Under the pieces are notes generated by a model. That model was not told the DNA's origin and made no database searches. It saw only the letters and a program-made list of their open reading frames with translations. The translations under genes and the position numbers were made by a program. 44,709 bases of DNA from Lysobacterales bacterium. GTDB taxonomy: Bacteria; Pseudomonadota; Gammaproteobacteria; Xanthomonadales; SZUA-5. The stretch lies in contig JALHRS010000049.1 in assembly GCA_022841325.1 (NCBI GenBank), positions 1-44,709 on the forward strand, read 5' to 3'. The stretch's first letter is position 1. Every line of letters begins with the position of its first letter. Shown here one piece after another: positions 1 through 8,466 of this stretch.

Positions 1-338
1 ACGACCAGGGCAATATCGCCGCTGCCAGCGGTGGCGCCGCCCAGACCGCCGCCGGTGGTCGCGGCGCCCGCGCCGGGCAGTTCAACAAGAACGCCGATGG
101 CAGCTTCAATCGCCAGGCCGGCGCGGCCGGCGAAACCGCCGCAGGTGGCCGCTTCCAGAGCAGCGCCTCGGCCAGCGGCGACGGCCAGGGCAACGCCTCG
201 GGCGTGCGCAACACCAGTGCCACCAGCGCCGCCGGCAACAGCTACCAGGGCCAGACCACGGCTGCCACCGGCCAGGGCGTGCAGCACTCCGGTACCTGCT
301 ACAACGCCGCCGGCGAAGTGGTGAGCTGTCCGCGCTGA
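1..338 (+). CDS. 3' end of a Gly/Ala/Gln/Ser-rich protein (partial)
   Basis: An open frame runs in from the left edge, read from position 3, and stops at TGA 336-338, giving at least 111 C-terminal residues with no start inside the window. The composition is low-complexity: Gly, Ala, Gln, Ser, Thr and Asn dominate, with recurring GQG, SGD and TAAG-like units. Two cysteines sit near the C-terminus (SGTCYNAAGEVVSCPR). Codon choice is typical of the real genes here, with G/C in nearly every third position. Such composition suits a secreted or surface protein, but I recognise no family. The N-terminus and any signal peptide are outside the window. Confidence 0.6.
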   Translation, partial: DQGNIAAASGGAAQTAAGGRGARAGQFNKNADGSFNRQAGAAGETAAGGRFQSSASASGDGQGNASGVRNTSATSAAGNSYQGQTTAATGQGVQHSGTCYNAAGEVVSCPR

Positions 339-782
339 GCGCTTGTCGGTTGTCGGTTGTCGGTGGCTGGTGGCTGGGCCGTCGCTCATGTTGTCCGCAC
401 AGCGGGCAACATGACTGTGGGAGCGGACTCCGTCCGCGATCGCCTTTCCCTACCCCGACGGCGGCTGTGCGTAGCCCGAAGTGCGCGCAGCGCTCTCCGG
501 GCAGTGACGCGAAAGAGCCCCGGTGAGCCGCTGCGCGGCGCGCCGGGGCTGCCGTGGTCTGGAGGGCGCCGCGCTGCGGCGCCGCTTTGTATCTGCGCGA
601 CACCAAGAGCGGCCGCGCAGGCGCGCGGCCCTCCTCAGAGCCGACCTGGCACCACAAGGAAGCTCATCGCCTTTCCCTTGCCCCGTGCCCCTTGCCCCGT
701 GCCCCGCAACTCCGTCTCCGCATCCGTTTTTCCGGGCAAATTGCACGCCGTCAATGATCCCGATGGTGTGCGGCGCTAAGGT
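339..782. repeat. Gene-free repeat block upstream of the SulP gene
   Basis: No convincing gene. It holds, in order: three copies of the heptamer TTGTCGG (343-363); a hairpin with 13-bp arms (386-398 and 402-414, one mismatch) around ACA; a REP-like TGTGGGAGCGGACTCCGTCCGC motif (about 416-437); an imperfect palindrome beginning GTAGCCCGA (471-550); a GC-rich inverted element starting GGAGGGC and ending GCCCTCC (561-634); and a reverse-oriented GGGGCAC heptamer tract (about 675-705). All of these recur elsewhere in the window. Confidence 0.75.
386..414. repeat. REP-like hairpin
   Basis: Arms TCATGTTGTCCGC and GCGGGCAACATGA pair with one mismatch around an ACA loop. A closely related hairpin, with arms starting GTCACGTAGCCCGC, is found at 37420-37450. 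Both are intergenic. Confidence 0.6.
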
Positions 783-2495
783 GTGGCGGTCCATCTGGCG
801 GATGCCCCGATGTCCCTGCGCAAGCACTTCGAGCCCAAGTTGCTGACCACCTGGCGTGAGGGCTACACGCTGGATCACCTGCGCCGCGATGCGCTTGCCG
901 GTCTGACCGTGGCCATCGTGGCGCTACCCTTGGCCATGGCACTGGCGATTGCTTCCGGCGCAGCGCCGGAAAAGGGCCTGCACACGGCGATCATCGCCGG
1001 CTTCCTGATCTCTGCCTTTGGCGGCAGCCGGGTGCAGATCGGCGGTCCGACCGGCGCCTTCATTCCGGTGGTGTTCGTGATCATCGAACGCCACGGTTAC
1101 GACGGTCTGGTGCTGGCCACGCTGATGGCCGGGGTGATGCTGCTGCTGGCCGGCTGGGCACGGCTGGGACTGTTGATGCGCTACATGCCGCAGCCGGTCA
1201 TCACCGGTTTCACCGCCGGCATCGGCGTGATCATCTTCACCAGCCAGCTGCGCGATCTGTTCGGGCTGCAGATGGACATGGTGCCGGCCGAGTTCCTGCC
1301 CAGGATGCAGGCGCTGTGGCAGGCGGCGCCCAGCATCAACTGGGCTGCGCTGGCCATGGCGCTGGCCTGCATCGCCGCGATCGTCGGCCTGCGCCTGTAT
1401 GCACCAAAGTGGCCCGGTTTCCTGATTGCGGTGGTCGGCGGCACATTGGCGGCGGTGCTGTTCAATCTGCCGGTGGAGACCATCGGCAGCCGCTTCGGCG
1501 ATCTGCCCAGCGCGCTGCCGAGCTTCGCGCTGCCGCAGTTCGATCTGGACCGCATGCGCGTGCTGCTGCCGGCCGCTTTCACCATTGCCTTCCTTGCCGG
1601 CATCGAATCGCTGCTGTCGGCGGTGGTGGCCGACGGCATGACCGGTCAGCGCCATCGATCGAACGCCGAGCTCGTCGCCCAGGGCGTGGCCAATACCGCC
1701 TCCGCGCTGTTCGGCGGGTTGCCGGCCACCGGCGCCATCGCCCGCACCGCCACCAATGTGCGCGCCGGCGGACGCACGCCGATCGCCGGCATGCTGCATG
1801 CGGTCTTCGTGCTGGTGTTCATGCTGCTGCTGGCGCCGATCATGCGCTACGTGCCGCTGGCCGCCCTGGCGGCGGTGCTGGTCCTGGTGGCCTGGGGCAT
1901 GAGCGAGATCGAACGCTTCCGGCATCTGCTGCGGGCGCCGATCGGCGATCGGCTGCTGCTCCTGCTGACCTTCGGCCTGACCGTGATGGTCGACCTGACC
2001 GTCGCCATCCAGACCGGTCTGGTGGTCGCCTCCTTCCTGTTCATGCACCGAATGGCGCGCACGGTCGAGATCGAAGGCCACACGCTCGCCGACGAGATCG
2101 AACAGGGCGGCGACGACACCGACATGCGCTCGCGCCTGCCCGCTGGCGTCGAGGCCTTCCGCATCGTCGGTCCGCTGTTCTTCGGCGCCACCAGCCGCAT
2201 CGAGGACGCGCTGCGGAGCTTTCGCGACACCGGCTACCCCAAGGTCTTCATCCTGCGTACCCGCTTGATGCCACTGATCGATGTCAGCGGCGTCAACACG
2301 CTGGAAGTGTTCATGGCGCAACTGCACAAGGCCGGCACCCTGCTGATCCTGTCCGGGCTGCAGATCCAACCGCAGAAGGTGCTGAGCCGCATGGGCCTGC
2401 ACGAGCGTGCCGGCGAACTCGTCTACGCCCGCGACTTCGAGCACGCGCTGGAACTGGCGGCGGCGCATGTGGAGCGCGGCAAGACGGCAGATTGA
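783..2495 (+). CDS. SulP-family anion transporter with C-terminal STAS domain
   Basis: A 570-residue inner-membrane protein of the SulP/SLC26 family, which carries sulfate, bicarbonate or related anions. The N-terminal two thirds are a series of hydrophobic segments, with the family-type stretch around QIGGPTGAF near residues 80-90. The last ~110 residues form a cytoplasmic STAS domain (from about GVEAFRIVGPLFFG, through IDVSGVNTLEVF). The longest frame opens at GTG 783; ATG 810 (561 residues) is an equally plausible start, and neither has a clear ribosome site. Which anion it carries cannot be told from sequence. It stands alone between two repeat blocks. Confidence 0.9.
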   Translation: MAVHLADAPMSLRKHFEPKLLTTWREGYTLDHLRRDALAGLTVAIVALPLAMALAIASGAAPEKGLHTAIIAGFLISAFGGSRVQIGGPTGAFIPVVFVIIERHGYDGLVLATLMAGVMLLLAGWARLGLLMRYMPQPVITGFTAGIGVIIFTSQLRDLFGLQMDMVPAEFLPRMQALWQAAPSINWAALAMALACIAAIVGLRLYAPKWPGFLIAVVGGTLAAVLFNLPVETIGSRFGDLPSALPSFALPQFDLDRMRVLLPAAFTIAFLAGIESLLSAVVADGMTGQRHRSNAELVAQGVANTASALFGGLPATGAIARTATNVRAGGRTPIAGMLHAVFVLVFMLLLAPIMRYVPLAALAAVLVLVAWGMSEIERFRHLLRAPIGDRLLLLLTFGLTVMVDLTVAIQTGLVVASFLFMHRMARTVEIEGHTLADEIEQGGDDTDMRSRLPAGVEAFRIVGPLFFGATSRIEDALRSFRDTGYPKVFILRTRLMPLIDVSGVNTLEVFMAQLHKAGTLLILSGLQIQPQKVLSRMGLHERAGELVYARDFEHALELAAAHVERGKTAD

Positions 2496-3032
2496 GGCGC
2501 GGGGCACGGGGCACGGGGCACGGGGCACGGGGCACGGGGCACGGGGCACGGGGCACGGGGAAAGGCTACGGCGCTGAGGGCTCTTGTGGGTCCAGACTTG
2601 TCTGGACGTTCCTGGCGGTGTGTCGGAAAAGCGTCCAGACAAGTCCGGACCCACAAAAGCTGGCGTCATCGCGACCCCGGACTTGATCCGGGGGAAGCGA
2701 TCCGGGGGCACTGGATTGCTTCGTCACTGCGTTCCTCGCAATGACGCCGGTTACCTTGACCCGCGCTCCTGGCGGTGTGTCGGAAAAGCGTCCAGACAAG
2801 TCTGGACCTACAAAAGCTGGCGTCATCGCGACCCCGGACTTGATCCGGGGGAAGCGATCCAGGGGTATGCCGAGAAGCACTGGATTGCTTCGTCACTGCG
2901 TTCCTCGCAATGACGCCGGTTACCTTGTCCCATGCATCGTGCATGCCCCGTGCCCCGTGCCCCGTTGCCTCGTGCCCCATTTTCACCCCACTCGCGATAT
3001 CGTTGCCGGATCTCCAGCTATCCGAGTCCTGC
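2496..3032. repeat. Composite intergenic repeat array
   Basis: The 537-bp gap between the SulP and MoxR genes is almost wholly repetitive. In order: eight perfect GGGGCAC heptamers (2501-2556); an inverted repeat with 24-bp arms (2585-2608 and 2632-2655), each arm containing the palindrome GTCCAGACTTGTCTGGAC or a close variant; a palindromic GGCGTCATCGCGA...TCGCAATGACGCC element (2662-2748); another GTCCAGAC palindrome (2790-2807); a second copy of the GTCATCGCGA element (2819-2917); and GTGCCCC units in reverse (about 2941-2980). The short frames crossing it are repeat artefacts. Confidence 0.85.
2501..2560. repeat. 7-bp tandem repeat GGGGCAC, 8.5 copies
   Basis: Eight perfect head-to-tail GGGGCAC units plus GGGG, followed by AAAGGCTACGG. 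Shorter arrays of the same heptamer at 21727-21757 and about 29130-29161 are followed by nearly the same flank (GGGAAAGGCT, GGGAGAGGCTACGG), so the flank belongs to the element. Confidence 0.9.
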
Positions 3033-3878
3033 ATGCGTTTTGAAGGCACTGATCGATATGTCGCCCCGCGTGAGCTGCAACTGGCGGTCAATGCCGCGGT
3101 CACGCTGGAGCGGCCCTTGCTGGTCAAGGGTGAGCCGGGCACCGGCAAGACCCTGCTGGCGCAGGAAATCGCCCGCGCTGCCGGCGCGCCGCTGATCGAG
3201 TGGCATATCAAGAGCACCACCAAGGCCCAGCATGGACTGTACGAATACGATGCCGTCAATCGATTGCGCGATGCCCAGCTCGGCGATCCACGGGCCAGCG
3301 AGATCAGGAATTACGTGGTCCCGGGCAAGCTCTGGGAGGCTTTTGTCAGCGAACAGCGACTGGTGCTGCTGATCGACGAAATCGACAAGGCCGACATCGA
3401 GTTCCCCAACGATCTGCTGCGCGAACTGGATCGGATGGAATTCTATGTCTACGAGACCCAGCAACTGGTGCAGGCCAGGACCCGGCCCATCGTCATCATC
3501 ACCAGCAACAACGAGAAGGAGCTGCCCGACGCCTTCCTGCGTCGCTGCTTCTTCCATTACATCCGTTTCCCCGACGAAGAGACCCTGCGCGCCATAGTCG
3601 AGGTGCACTACCCGGGCCTGAAACAGGATCTGCTGCGCGAAGCGCTGGCGGCCTTCTTCCAGCTGCGCGAAACCCCGGGGCTGCGCAAGAAACCGTCCAC
3701 CAGTGAGCTGCTCGACTGGCTCAAGCTGCTGCTGGCCGAAGACATCCCGGCCGAAGCCCTGCGCGAGAAGAATCAGCGCAAATCGATCCCGCCGCTCTAC
3801 GGCGCGCTGTTGAAGAACGAGCAGGACGTGCAGCTGTTCGAGAAGATCGCCTTCATGGCCAGCCGCGGGAACCGCTGA
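3033..3878 (+). CDS. MoxR-family AAA+ ATPase
   Basis: A 281-residue AAA+ ATPase of the MoxR group, which usually acts with a von Willebrand A-domain protein as a metal-insertion or protein-complex chaperone. Walker A is GEPGTGKT at residues 33-40 and Walker B LLIDEID at 112-118; a sensor-1-like TSNNEKELP and a C-terminal helical lid (TSELLDWLKLL) follow. ATG 3033 is chosen because the protein then begins with the usual MRFEGTDRYVAP-like N-terminus; longer frames run back into repeats. The common VWA partner does not follow: the next 340 bp is repeat DNA and the next gene is on the other strand. Confidence 0.88.
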   Translation: MRFEGTDRYVAPRELQLAVNAAVTLERPLLVKGEPGTGKTLLAQEIARAAGAPLIEWHIKSTTKAQHGLYEYDAVNRLRDAQLGDPRASEIRNYVVPGKLWEAFVSEQRLVLLIDEIDKADIEFPNDLLRELDRMEFYVYETQQLVQARTRPIVIITSNNEKELPDAFLRRCFFHYIRFPDEETLRAIVEVHYPGLKQDLLREALAAFFQLRETPGLRKKPSTSELLDWLKLLLAEDIPAEALREKNQRKSIPPLYGALLKNEQDVQLFEKIAFMASRGNR

Positions 3879-4219
3879 GCGGGGCACGGGATGGGCGCGT
3901 CGCAGATATCGTTGCGTCGGCGGCGAAAACCTTACATTGAGTTTGACTGCGGGCAGAAGCAGGACGCAGAGAACGCAGAGAAGAAGCAGAGAGGGCGCGG
4001 AGAAAAGCGCAATCTGCATCAGGCCTCGTGGCGTCGATCAGCGCTTGCAGCGACGCACTTGCCGTTCGGTGAAGAGTCGCGTACCTGCGCTGGACGTGCT
4101 CTTCGCACGGCTTCCTGGCTTGCTCTCCTCGGCGTTCTCTCTGCTCTTCCTCTGCGTTCTCTGCGTTCCGCTTCTGAATCCAAGCTGCAAAACCGTCTGG
4201 ATCCTGGAATCCTGACGCC
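3879..4219. repeat. Gene-free region with a long interrupted inverted repeat
   Basis: Lies between the converging MoxR and isomerase genes. A purine-rich arm with repeated CGCAGAGAA units (about 3960-4010) is answered by a pyrimidine-rich arm with repeated TTCTCTGCG units (about 4128-4175). The same sequence family recurs at 44217-44330 and 44473-44575. About 115 bp of unrelated sequence separates the arms. I see no gene. Confidence 0.65.
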
Positions 4220-4861
4220 CTACGGAGCAGCCCGCGAGCGCTGGATGCCTACCGGTATGGCGCCCAGGCGTGCGTACTCGCCTTGCTGCAGCATCTCGGG
4301 ATGCTTCCAGGCGGCCAGCGCCAGTGCGGTGGCGTCCTGACCGAAATAGGGTTGGCCGTGCACCATCAGCGTGGGCACCCCGAATACCCCGGCGGCCAGG
4401 GCCTTCTCGGTGCTGTGCTTGAGTGCAGCCTTGATCTCCGGCGCCGAGATCGCCTCGGCCAGATTGGCCATACCCAGATCGGCCGCCAGCGATTCCAGTT
4501 CCTCCGGCGTTTCGCAGCCTCTTCCCTGTTCCCAGATGTGCCGGAACACGCGCTGGACCACATCGATGGAACCGCCGGCGGCAAGGATCAGACGCAGTGC
4601 CGGCAGCGGATTGAAGGGATGTCGCGGCGGAAAGCGCAGCGGCAACCCGAGTTCCTGCGCCCGCCAGATCACGAAACGGTAGGTGAATTCGCGCTTGCCG
4701 GCGATCTCCGCCGGCCCCAGCTGGCCGTGATGGGCGAGGACGGCGCCCAGTACCAGCGGTCGCGGATCCAGGGGTACCTCGGGATGATCTCGCCGCAGGG
4801 CTTGCAGTTGCAGATAGGCAAAGGGCGAAAGCACATCGAAATACCAGGGCAGGCCTTTCAT
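4220..4861 (-). CDS. DsbA-like 2-hydroxychromene-2-carboxylate isomerase family protein
   Basis: A 213-residue thioredoxin-fold protein of the HCCA isomerase/kappa glutathione transferase type, predicted cytoplasmic. The N-terminal WYFDVLSPFAYLQ carries the Ser (residue 12) found where DsbA has its Cys, and GVFGVPTLMV near the C-terminus holds the cis-Pro loop (VPT). Known members isomerise 2-hydroxychromene-2-carboxylate using glutathione in naphthalene breakdown, but no degradation genes are nearby, so the substrate is open. The start at 4861 is set by a strong GGAGGAG seven bases upstream; the frame extends further but without this support. Divergent from yidD. Confidence 0.87.
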   Translation of the reverse strand: MKGLPWYFDVLSPFAYLQLQALRRDHPEVPLDPRPLVLGAVLAHHGQLGPAEIAGKREFTYRFVIWRAQELGLPLRFPPRHPFNPLPALRLILAAGGSIDVVQRVFRHIWEQGRGCETPEELESLAADLGMANLAEAISAPEIKAALKHSTEKALAAGVFGVPTLMVHGQPYFGQDATALALAAWKHPEMLQQGEYARLGAIPVGIQRSRAAP

Positions 4862-4974
4862 GCACGAGCTCCTCCAGCGAAGTGCGTCGATGCTGGGCCT
4901 GAACGCCGCACACGGCAACGCCCGGCCGCCGGCAGGCGCGCTATCGTTCATGCTTTGGATACGACTGTGCTCCG

Positions 4975-5250
4975 GTGATCCGCTCACTGCTCCTGGCCCT
5001 GCTGCGCTGGTACAAACGCTTTCTCAGCCCACTGCTGGGTCAGCGCTGTCGTTTCTATCCCAGCTGTTCCAGCTATGCCGCCGAAGCAATCGCCCGCCAT
5101 GGAGCGGCGCGCGGCAGTTACATGGCCGTCTGCCGCATCGGCCGCTGTCACCCGGGCTGCGATGGCGGGCATGATCCGGTACCACTGATCTTCACCTGGC
5201 GCCCCTGGCGGCAGATGCAAAATTCTGATGACGACGCCAATCTGGAGTGA
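4975..5250 (+). CDS. yidD: Membrane protein insertion efficiency factor YidD
   Basis: A 91-residue protein with an amphipathic N-terminal helix and the YidD signature: [12 protein letters not shown], a following HG, then [14 protein letters not shown]. YidD sits at the inner membrane and aids YidC-dependent insertion. It is normally encoded with rpmH, rnpA and yidC; here it is alone, followed at once by the gene at 5251. It begins at GTG 4975 in the space divergent from the isomerase; no strong ribosome site is visible. Confidence 0.92.
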   Translation: MIRSLLLALLRWYKRFLSPLLGQRCRFYPSCSSYAAEAIARHGAARGSYMAVCRIGRCHPGCDGGHDPVPLIFTWRPWRQMQNSDDDANLE

Positions 5251-8200
5251 ATGATGCGAGCTGCGCTTTCCCTGCTGCTGATGACGATCAGTACTGCTGT
5301 CCTCGCCGCGCCTGTCGATCCGACGCTGTTGGCCGGGATGAAAGCCCGAGCCATCGGGCCGGCCGCGATGAGCGGCCGGGTCGCGGCGATCGCCGCTGAT
5401 CCCGCCGATCCGCGCACGGTTTACATCGGCGCCGCCAGCGGTGGTGTCTGGAAGAGCGAGAACGCCGGACTGACCTGGGCCGCGATCTTCGATCGCGAAG
5501 ATGTGCATGCCATCGGCGCCATCACCCTCGATCCGAACAATCCGCAGTCGGTCTGGGTAGGCACCGGCGAAGGCAATGTCCGCAACAGCACCTCCATCGG
5601 GCGTGGTGTCTATCACTCCACCGATGGCGGCAGCACCTGGAAATTCGTGGGTCTGGGCAAGTCCGAGCGCATCCACCGCATCGTGGTCGATCCGCGTGAC
5701 GGCAACACGGTCTGGGTGGCGGCCCTTGGTCCGCTCTGGGGCGACGGCGGCGAGCGCGGCGTCTACAAGACCACCGATGGCGGCAAGAGCTGGCGTGCCG
5801 TGCTGCCTGGCGGCGTCGATACCGGCGCCAGTGAGCTGGTGATGGATCCATCCAATCCGAACCGGCTGTACGCATCGCTGTGGAGCTTCCGGCGCACGCC
5901 CTCGGGCTTCCGCTCGGGCGGCAGCAGCTCAGGCTTGTACCGGTCAGTGGACGCCGGCGAGACCTGGGAGCCTCTGGGAGTGCTGGAAGGTCTGCCCAAG
6001 GGAGAGCTCGGCCGGATCGCGCTGGCCCTGGCCCCCTCGCAGCCGCGCACCTTGTACGCGCTGGTGGAGGCCAGGAAGAGCGTGCTGCTGCGCTCGGACG
6101 ATGGCGGCGATCACTTCGTGGTGGTCAACGAGAGCACCAATGTGCATCCGCGACCCTTTTATTTCGCGGATCTGCGGGTCGATCCCGAGCAACCCGATCG
6201 CGTCTATCGCCTGAGCACTTTCGGCGAGGTCTCGCATGACGGCGGCAAGAACTTTGAAACGCTGATCGGCTGGGACGATCTGCATCCCGACCATCACGCC
6301 CTATGGGTGCATCCCAGCCGCGGCGAACTGCTGATCAACGGCAACGACGGCGGTGTCGGCTTCAGCTACGATCGCGGCCAGACTTGGCGCTATGTGAGCA
6401 ATCTGCCGCTGAGCCAGTTCTACCATGTGCGCTTTGACATGGAGCAGCCCTACAACGTCTACGGCGGGCTCCAGGACAATGGCTCCTGGCGCGGACCGTC
6501 ACAGGTCTGGGAGGCTGGCGGCATCCAGAACCACCACTGGCGCGAAGTCAACTTCGGCGACGGCTTCGACACCATGCCCGATCCGGAAAATGCCGATCGC
6601 GGCTATGCCATGAGCCAGGAAGGCTACGTCGTCCGCTACAACCTGGCCACCGGCGAAAAGAGGATGATCCGGCCAGCGGCCGACGACGCCGCCGTGCCGC
6701 TGCGTTTCAACTGGAATGCCGCCATCGCCCAGGATCCCTTCGACGCCGCAACGATCTATTTCGGCAGCCAGTTTGTCCACCTGAGCCGTGATCGCGGCGA
6801 GACCTGGAGCACCATTTCGCCGGACCTCACCAGCAATGATCCAGCCCGTCAGGACACGGCCAAGATGGGCGGCTTGACCCCGGACGTGACCGGCGCCGAA
6901 AACAACACCACGGTGATCGCCATCGAACCCAGCCCGCTGGCCGAGGGCGTGATCTGGGCCGGCACCGACGATGGCCGCCTGCAGCTGACCCGCGACCGCG
7001 GCGGCAGCTGGCAGAGCCTGGAATCCAGGCTCAAGGGTGCGCCGAAGTTCGGCTTTTTCCCGCGCATCGACGCGTCCAGGCACGATGCCGGCCGTGCCTT
7101 TGTGGTCATCGACAATCACCGCAATGGTGATATGGCGGCCTATGCCTGGCGACTCGATGACTACGGCTCGAAGGTACGCCGCTTCGATCTCAAGGGCGTC
7201 GATGGCTACGCGCTGGCGCTGGTCGAGGATCCGGTCGAAGAGAAACTGCTGTATCTGGGCACCGAACTCGGTCTGTATCTGTCCTTCGATGGCGGCGACA
7301 GCTGGATCCGTTTCAGCCAGGGCCTGCCGCGCGCAGTCTCGGTCATGGATATCGCCGTGCATCCGCGCGAGCACGATCTGATCCTCGGCACACACGGCCG
7401 CGGCATCTTCATCGTCGACGATGTCGACAGCCTGCGCAGGATCGCCCGCGCGGGCGTGCCCGACGCAGCGCTGACGGCCCTGGACAGCACGCCCGGCGTG
7501 CTCTTTGTGGCGCCGCAGCCGGCCGGCCCGCGCTTTGCCGGCGCCCAGAATTTCGTCGGTGAAAACGCGCCCTATGGCGCCCGCCTGAGCTTCTGGGTCA
7601 ATGACCCGGCGCAGCCACTGCCCGACCGCGACCAGGAGCGTGCGCGCCTGGCCAAGCTGCCACCAGCACCCAGCAGTGACGACCCGGAAGCCGACAAGCC
7701 CAAGCCGCTGCGGGTGGAAATCCGTGACAGCGCCGGCAAGCTGGTGCGTTACGCCGAGGTCGAAGTGAACCAGGGCCTGAACCGCTGGACCTGGAATCTG
7801 GCGCTGACCGCGCCGCGATCCCCAGCACCTCCGGGCCTGTTCGACCCCAGTGGCCCTTCGGCCCTGCCCGGCAGCTATGTGGCCACGCTCAAGCGCGGCG
7901 ATACCAGCACCACGCTGCCGATAGAGGTGCGACTGGACCCGCGCGTGCCCGCGACTCAGGAAGCGCTGGCTGCGCGCCTGCAGGCGATGCAGCGTGCCGC
8001 CGATCTGCAAACCCGCCTGGTCGATGCGCTGGACCTGATCAACAACCGCAAGGCCGACCTGAATCACCAGAAGACCCGGCTGGAGCAGCAGCAGGCCAGC
8101 GCGAAGCGCGCCGATCCCACCCGCGTGCCCACTGACAGCGACCCCCTGACGATCGCACTCAAGGCCATCGAGACCACCACCAAGACGCTGGACGAAGCCG

Positions 8201-8424
8201 CCAAGGGGCTGTGGCTGGACCCGGCCACCACCAAGGGCTACGCTCCACCCACGGCAGCCATGGACAAGCTCAACGAGGCCATGTGGATGCTCGACGGCAG
8301 CCTGGATGACCCCACACCGGCGGCACTGAGCTATCTGGATCGAGCGGCCGAACTGGTCGAGAGCCGGATCGCCGCAGCAAAGGACGCGGTGGCGAAGGCA
8401 GCGGTGCCGGAGCCTTCGTCCTGA
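5251..8424 (+). CDS. Secreted Asp-box (BNR/VPS10-type) beta-propeller protein
   Basis: A 1057-residue exported protein with an N-terminal signal peptide (MRAALSLLLMTISTAVLAA) that ends near residue 20. At least ten Asp-box motifs of the S-x-D-x-G-x-T-W type follow over the first ~700 residues (for example STDGGSTW, TTDGGKSW, SVDAGETW, SYDRGQTW, SRDRGETW, SFDGGDSW), the mark of sialidase/sortilin-like propellers. The C-terminal 300 residues contain a beta-rich part and a Lys/Gln-rich helical part. Such proteins are annotated as glycosyl hydrolases or VPS10 proteins, but no catalytic residues can be assigned. ATG 5251 or 5254 follows GGAG and abuts the yidD stop. Confidence 0.85.
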   Translation: MMRAALSLLLMTISTAVLAAPVDPTLLAGMKARAIGPAAMSGRVAAIAADPADPRTVYIGAASGGVWKSENAGLTWAAIFDREDVHAIGAITLDPNNPQSVWVGTGEGNVRNSTSIGRGVYHSTDGGSTWKFVGLGKSERIHRIVVDPRDGNTVWVAALGPLWGDGGERGVYKTTDGGKSWRAVLPGGVDTGASELVMDPSNPNRLYASLWSFRRTPSGFRSGGSSSGLYRSVDAGETWEPLGVLEGLPKGELGRIALALAPSQPRTLYALVEARKSVLLRSDDGGDHFVVVNESTNVHPRPFYFADLRVDPEQPDRVYRLSTFGEVSHDGGKNFETLIGWDDLHPDHHALWVHPSRGELLINGNDGGVGFSYDRGQTWRYVSNLPLSQFYHVRFDMEQPYNVYGGLQDNGSWRGPSQVWEAGGIQNHHWREVNFGDGFDTMPDPENADRGYAMSQEGYVVRYNLATGEKRMIRPAADDAAVPLRFNWNAAIAQDPFDAATIYFGSQFVHLSRDRGETWSTISPDLTSNDPARQDTAKMGGLTPDVTGAENNTTVIAIEPSPLAEGVIWAGTDDGRLQLTRDRGGSWQSLESRLKGAPKFGFFPRIDASRHDAGRAFVVIDNHRNGDMAAYAWRLDDYGSKVRRFDLKGVDGYALALVEDPVEEKLLYLGTELGLYLSFDGGDSWIRFSQGLPRAVSVMDIAVHPREHDLILGTHGRGIFIVDDVDSLRRIARAGVPDAALTALDSTPGVLFVAPQPAGPRFAGAQNFVGENAPYGARLSFWVNDPAQPLPDRDQERARLAKLPPAPSSDDPEADKPKPLRVEIRDSAGKLVRYAEVEVNQGLNRWTWNLALTAPRSPAPPGLFDPSGPSALPGSYVATLKRGDTSTTLPIEVRLDPRVPATQEALAARLQAMQRAADLQTRLVDALDLINNRKADLNHQKTRLEQQQASAKRADPTRVPTDSDPLTIALKAIETTTKTLDEAAKGLWLDPATTKGYAPPTAAMDKLNEAMWMLDGSLDDPTPAALSYLDRAAELVESRIAAAKDAVAKAAVPEPSS

Positions 8425-8466
8425 CTTGATCGGCGCGGGGATTGATCACCCGAAGGCTCCGCGACA

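Noticed and set aside
924..2711. 595-codon minus-strand frame antisense to the SulP gene
   Set aside because: Its translation is His/Gln/Arg-rich without domains, it mirrors the codon pattern of the SulP gene and runs into the heptamer repeats.
6499..8067. 522-codon minus-strand frame under the Asp-box gene
   Set aside because: A shadow frame produced by high GC; no domain, no ribosome site, and the plus strand has a signal peptide and clear Asp boxes.
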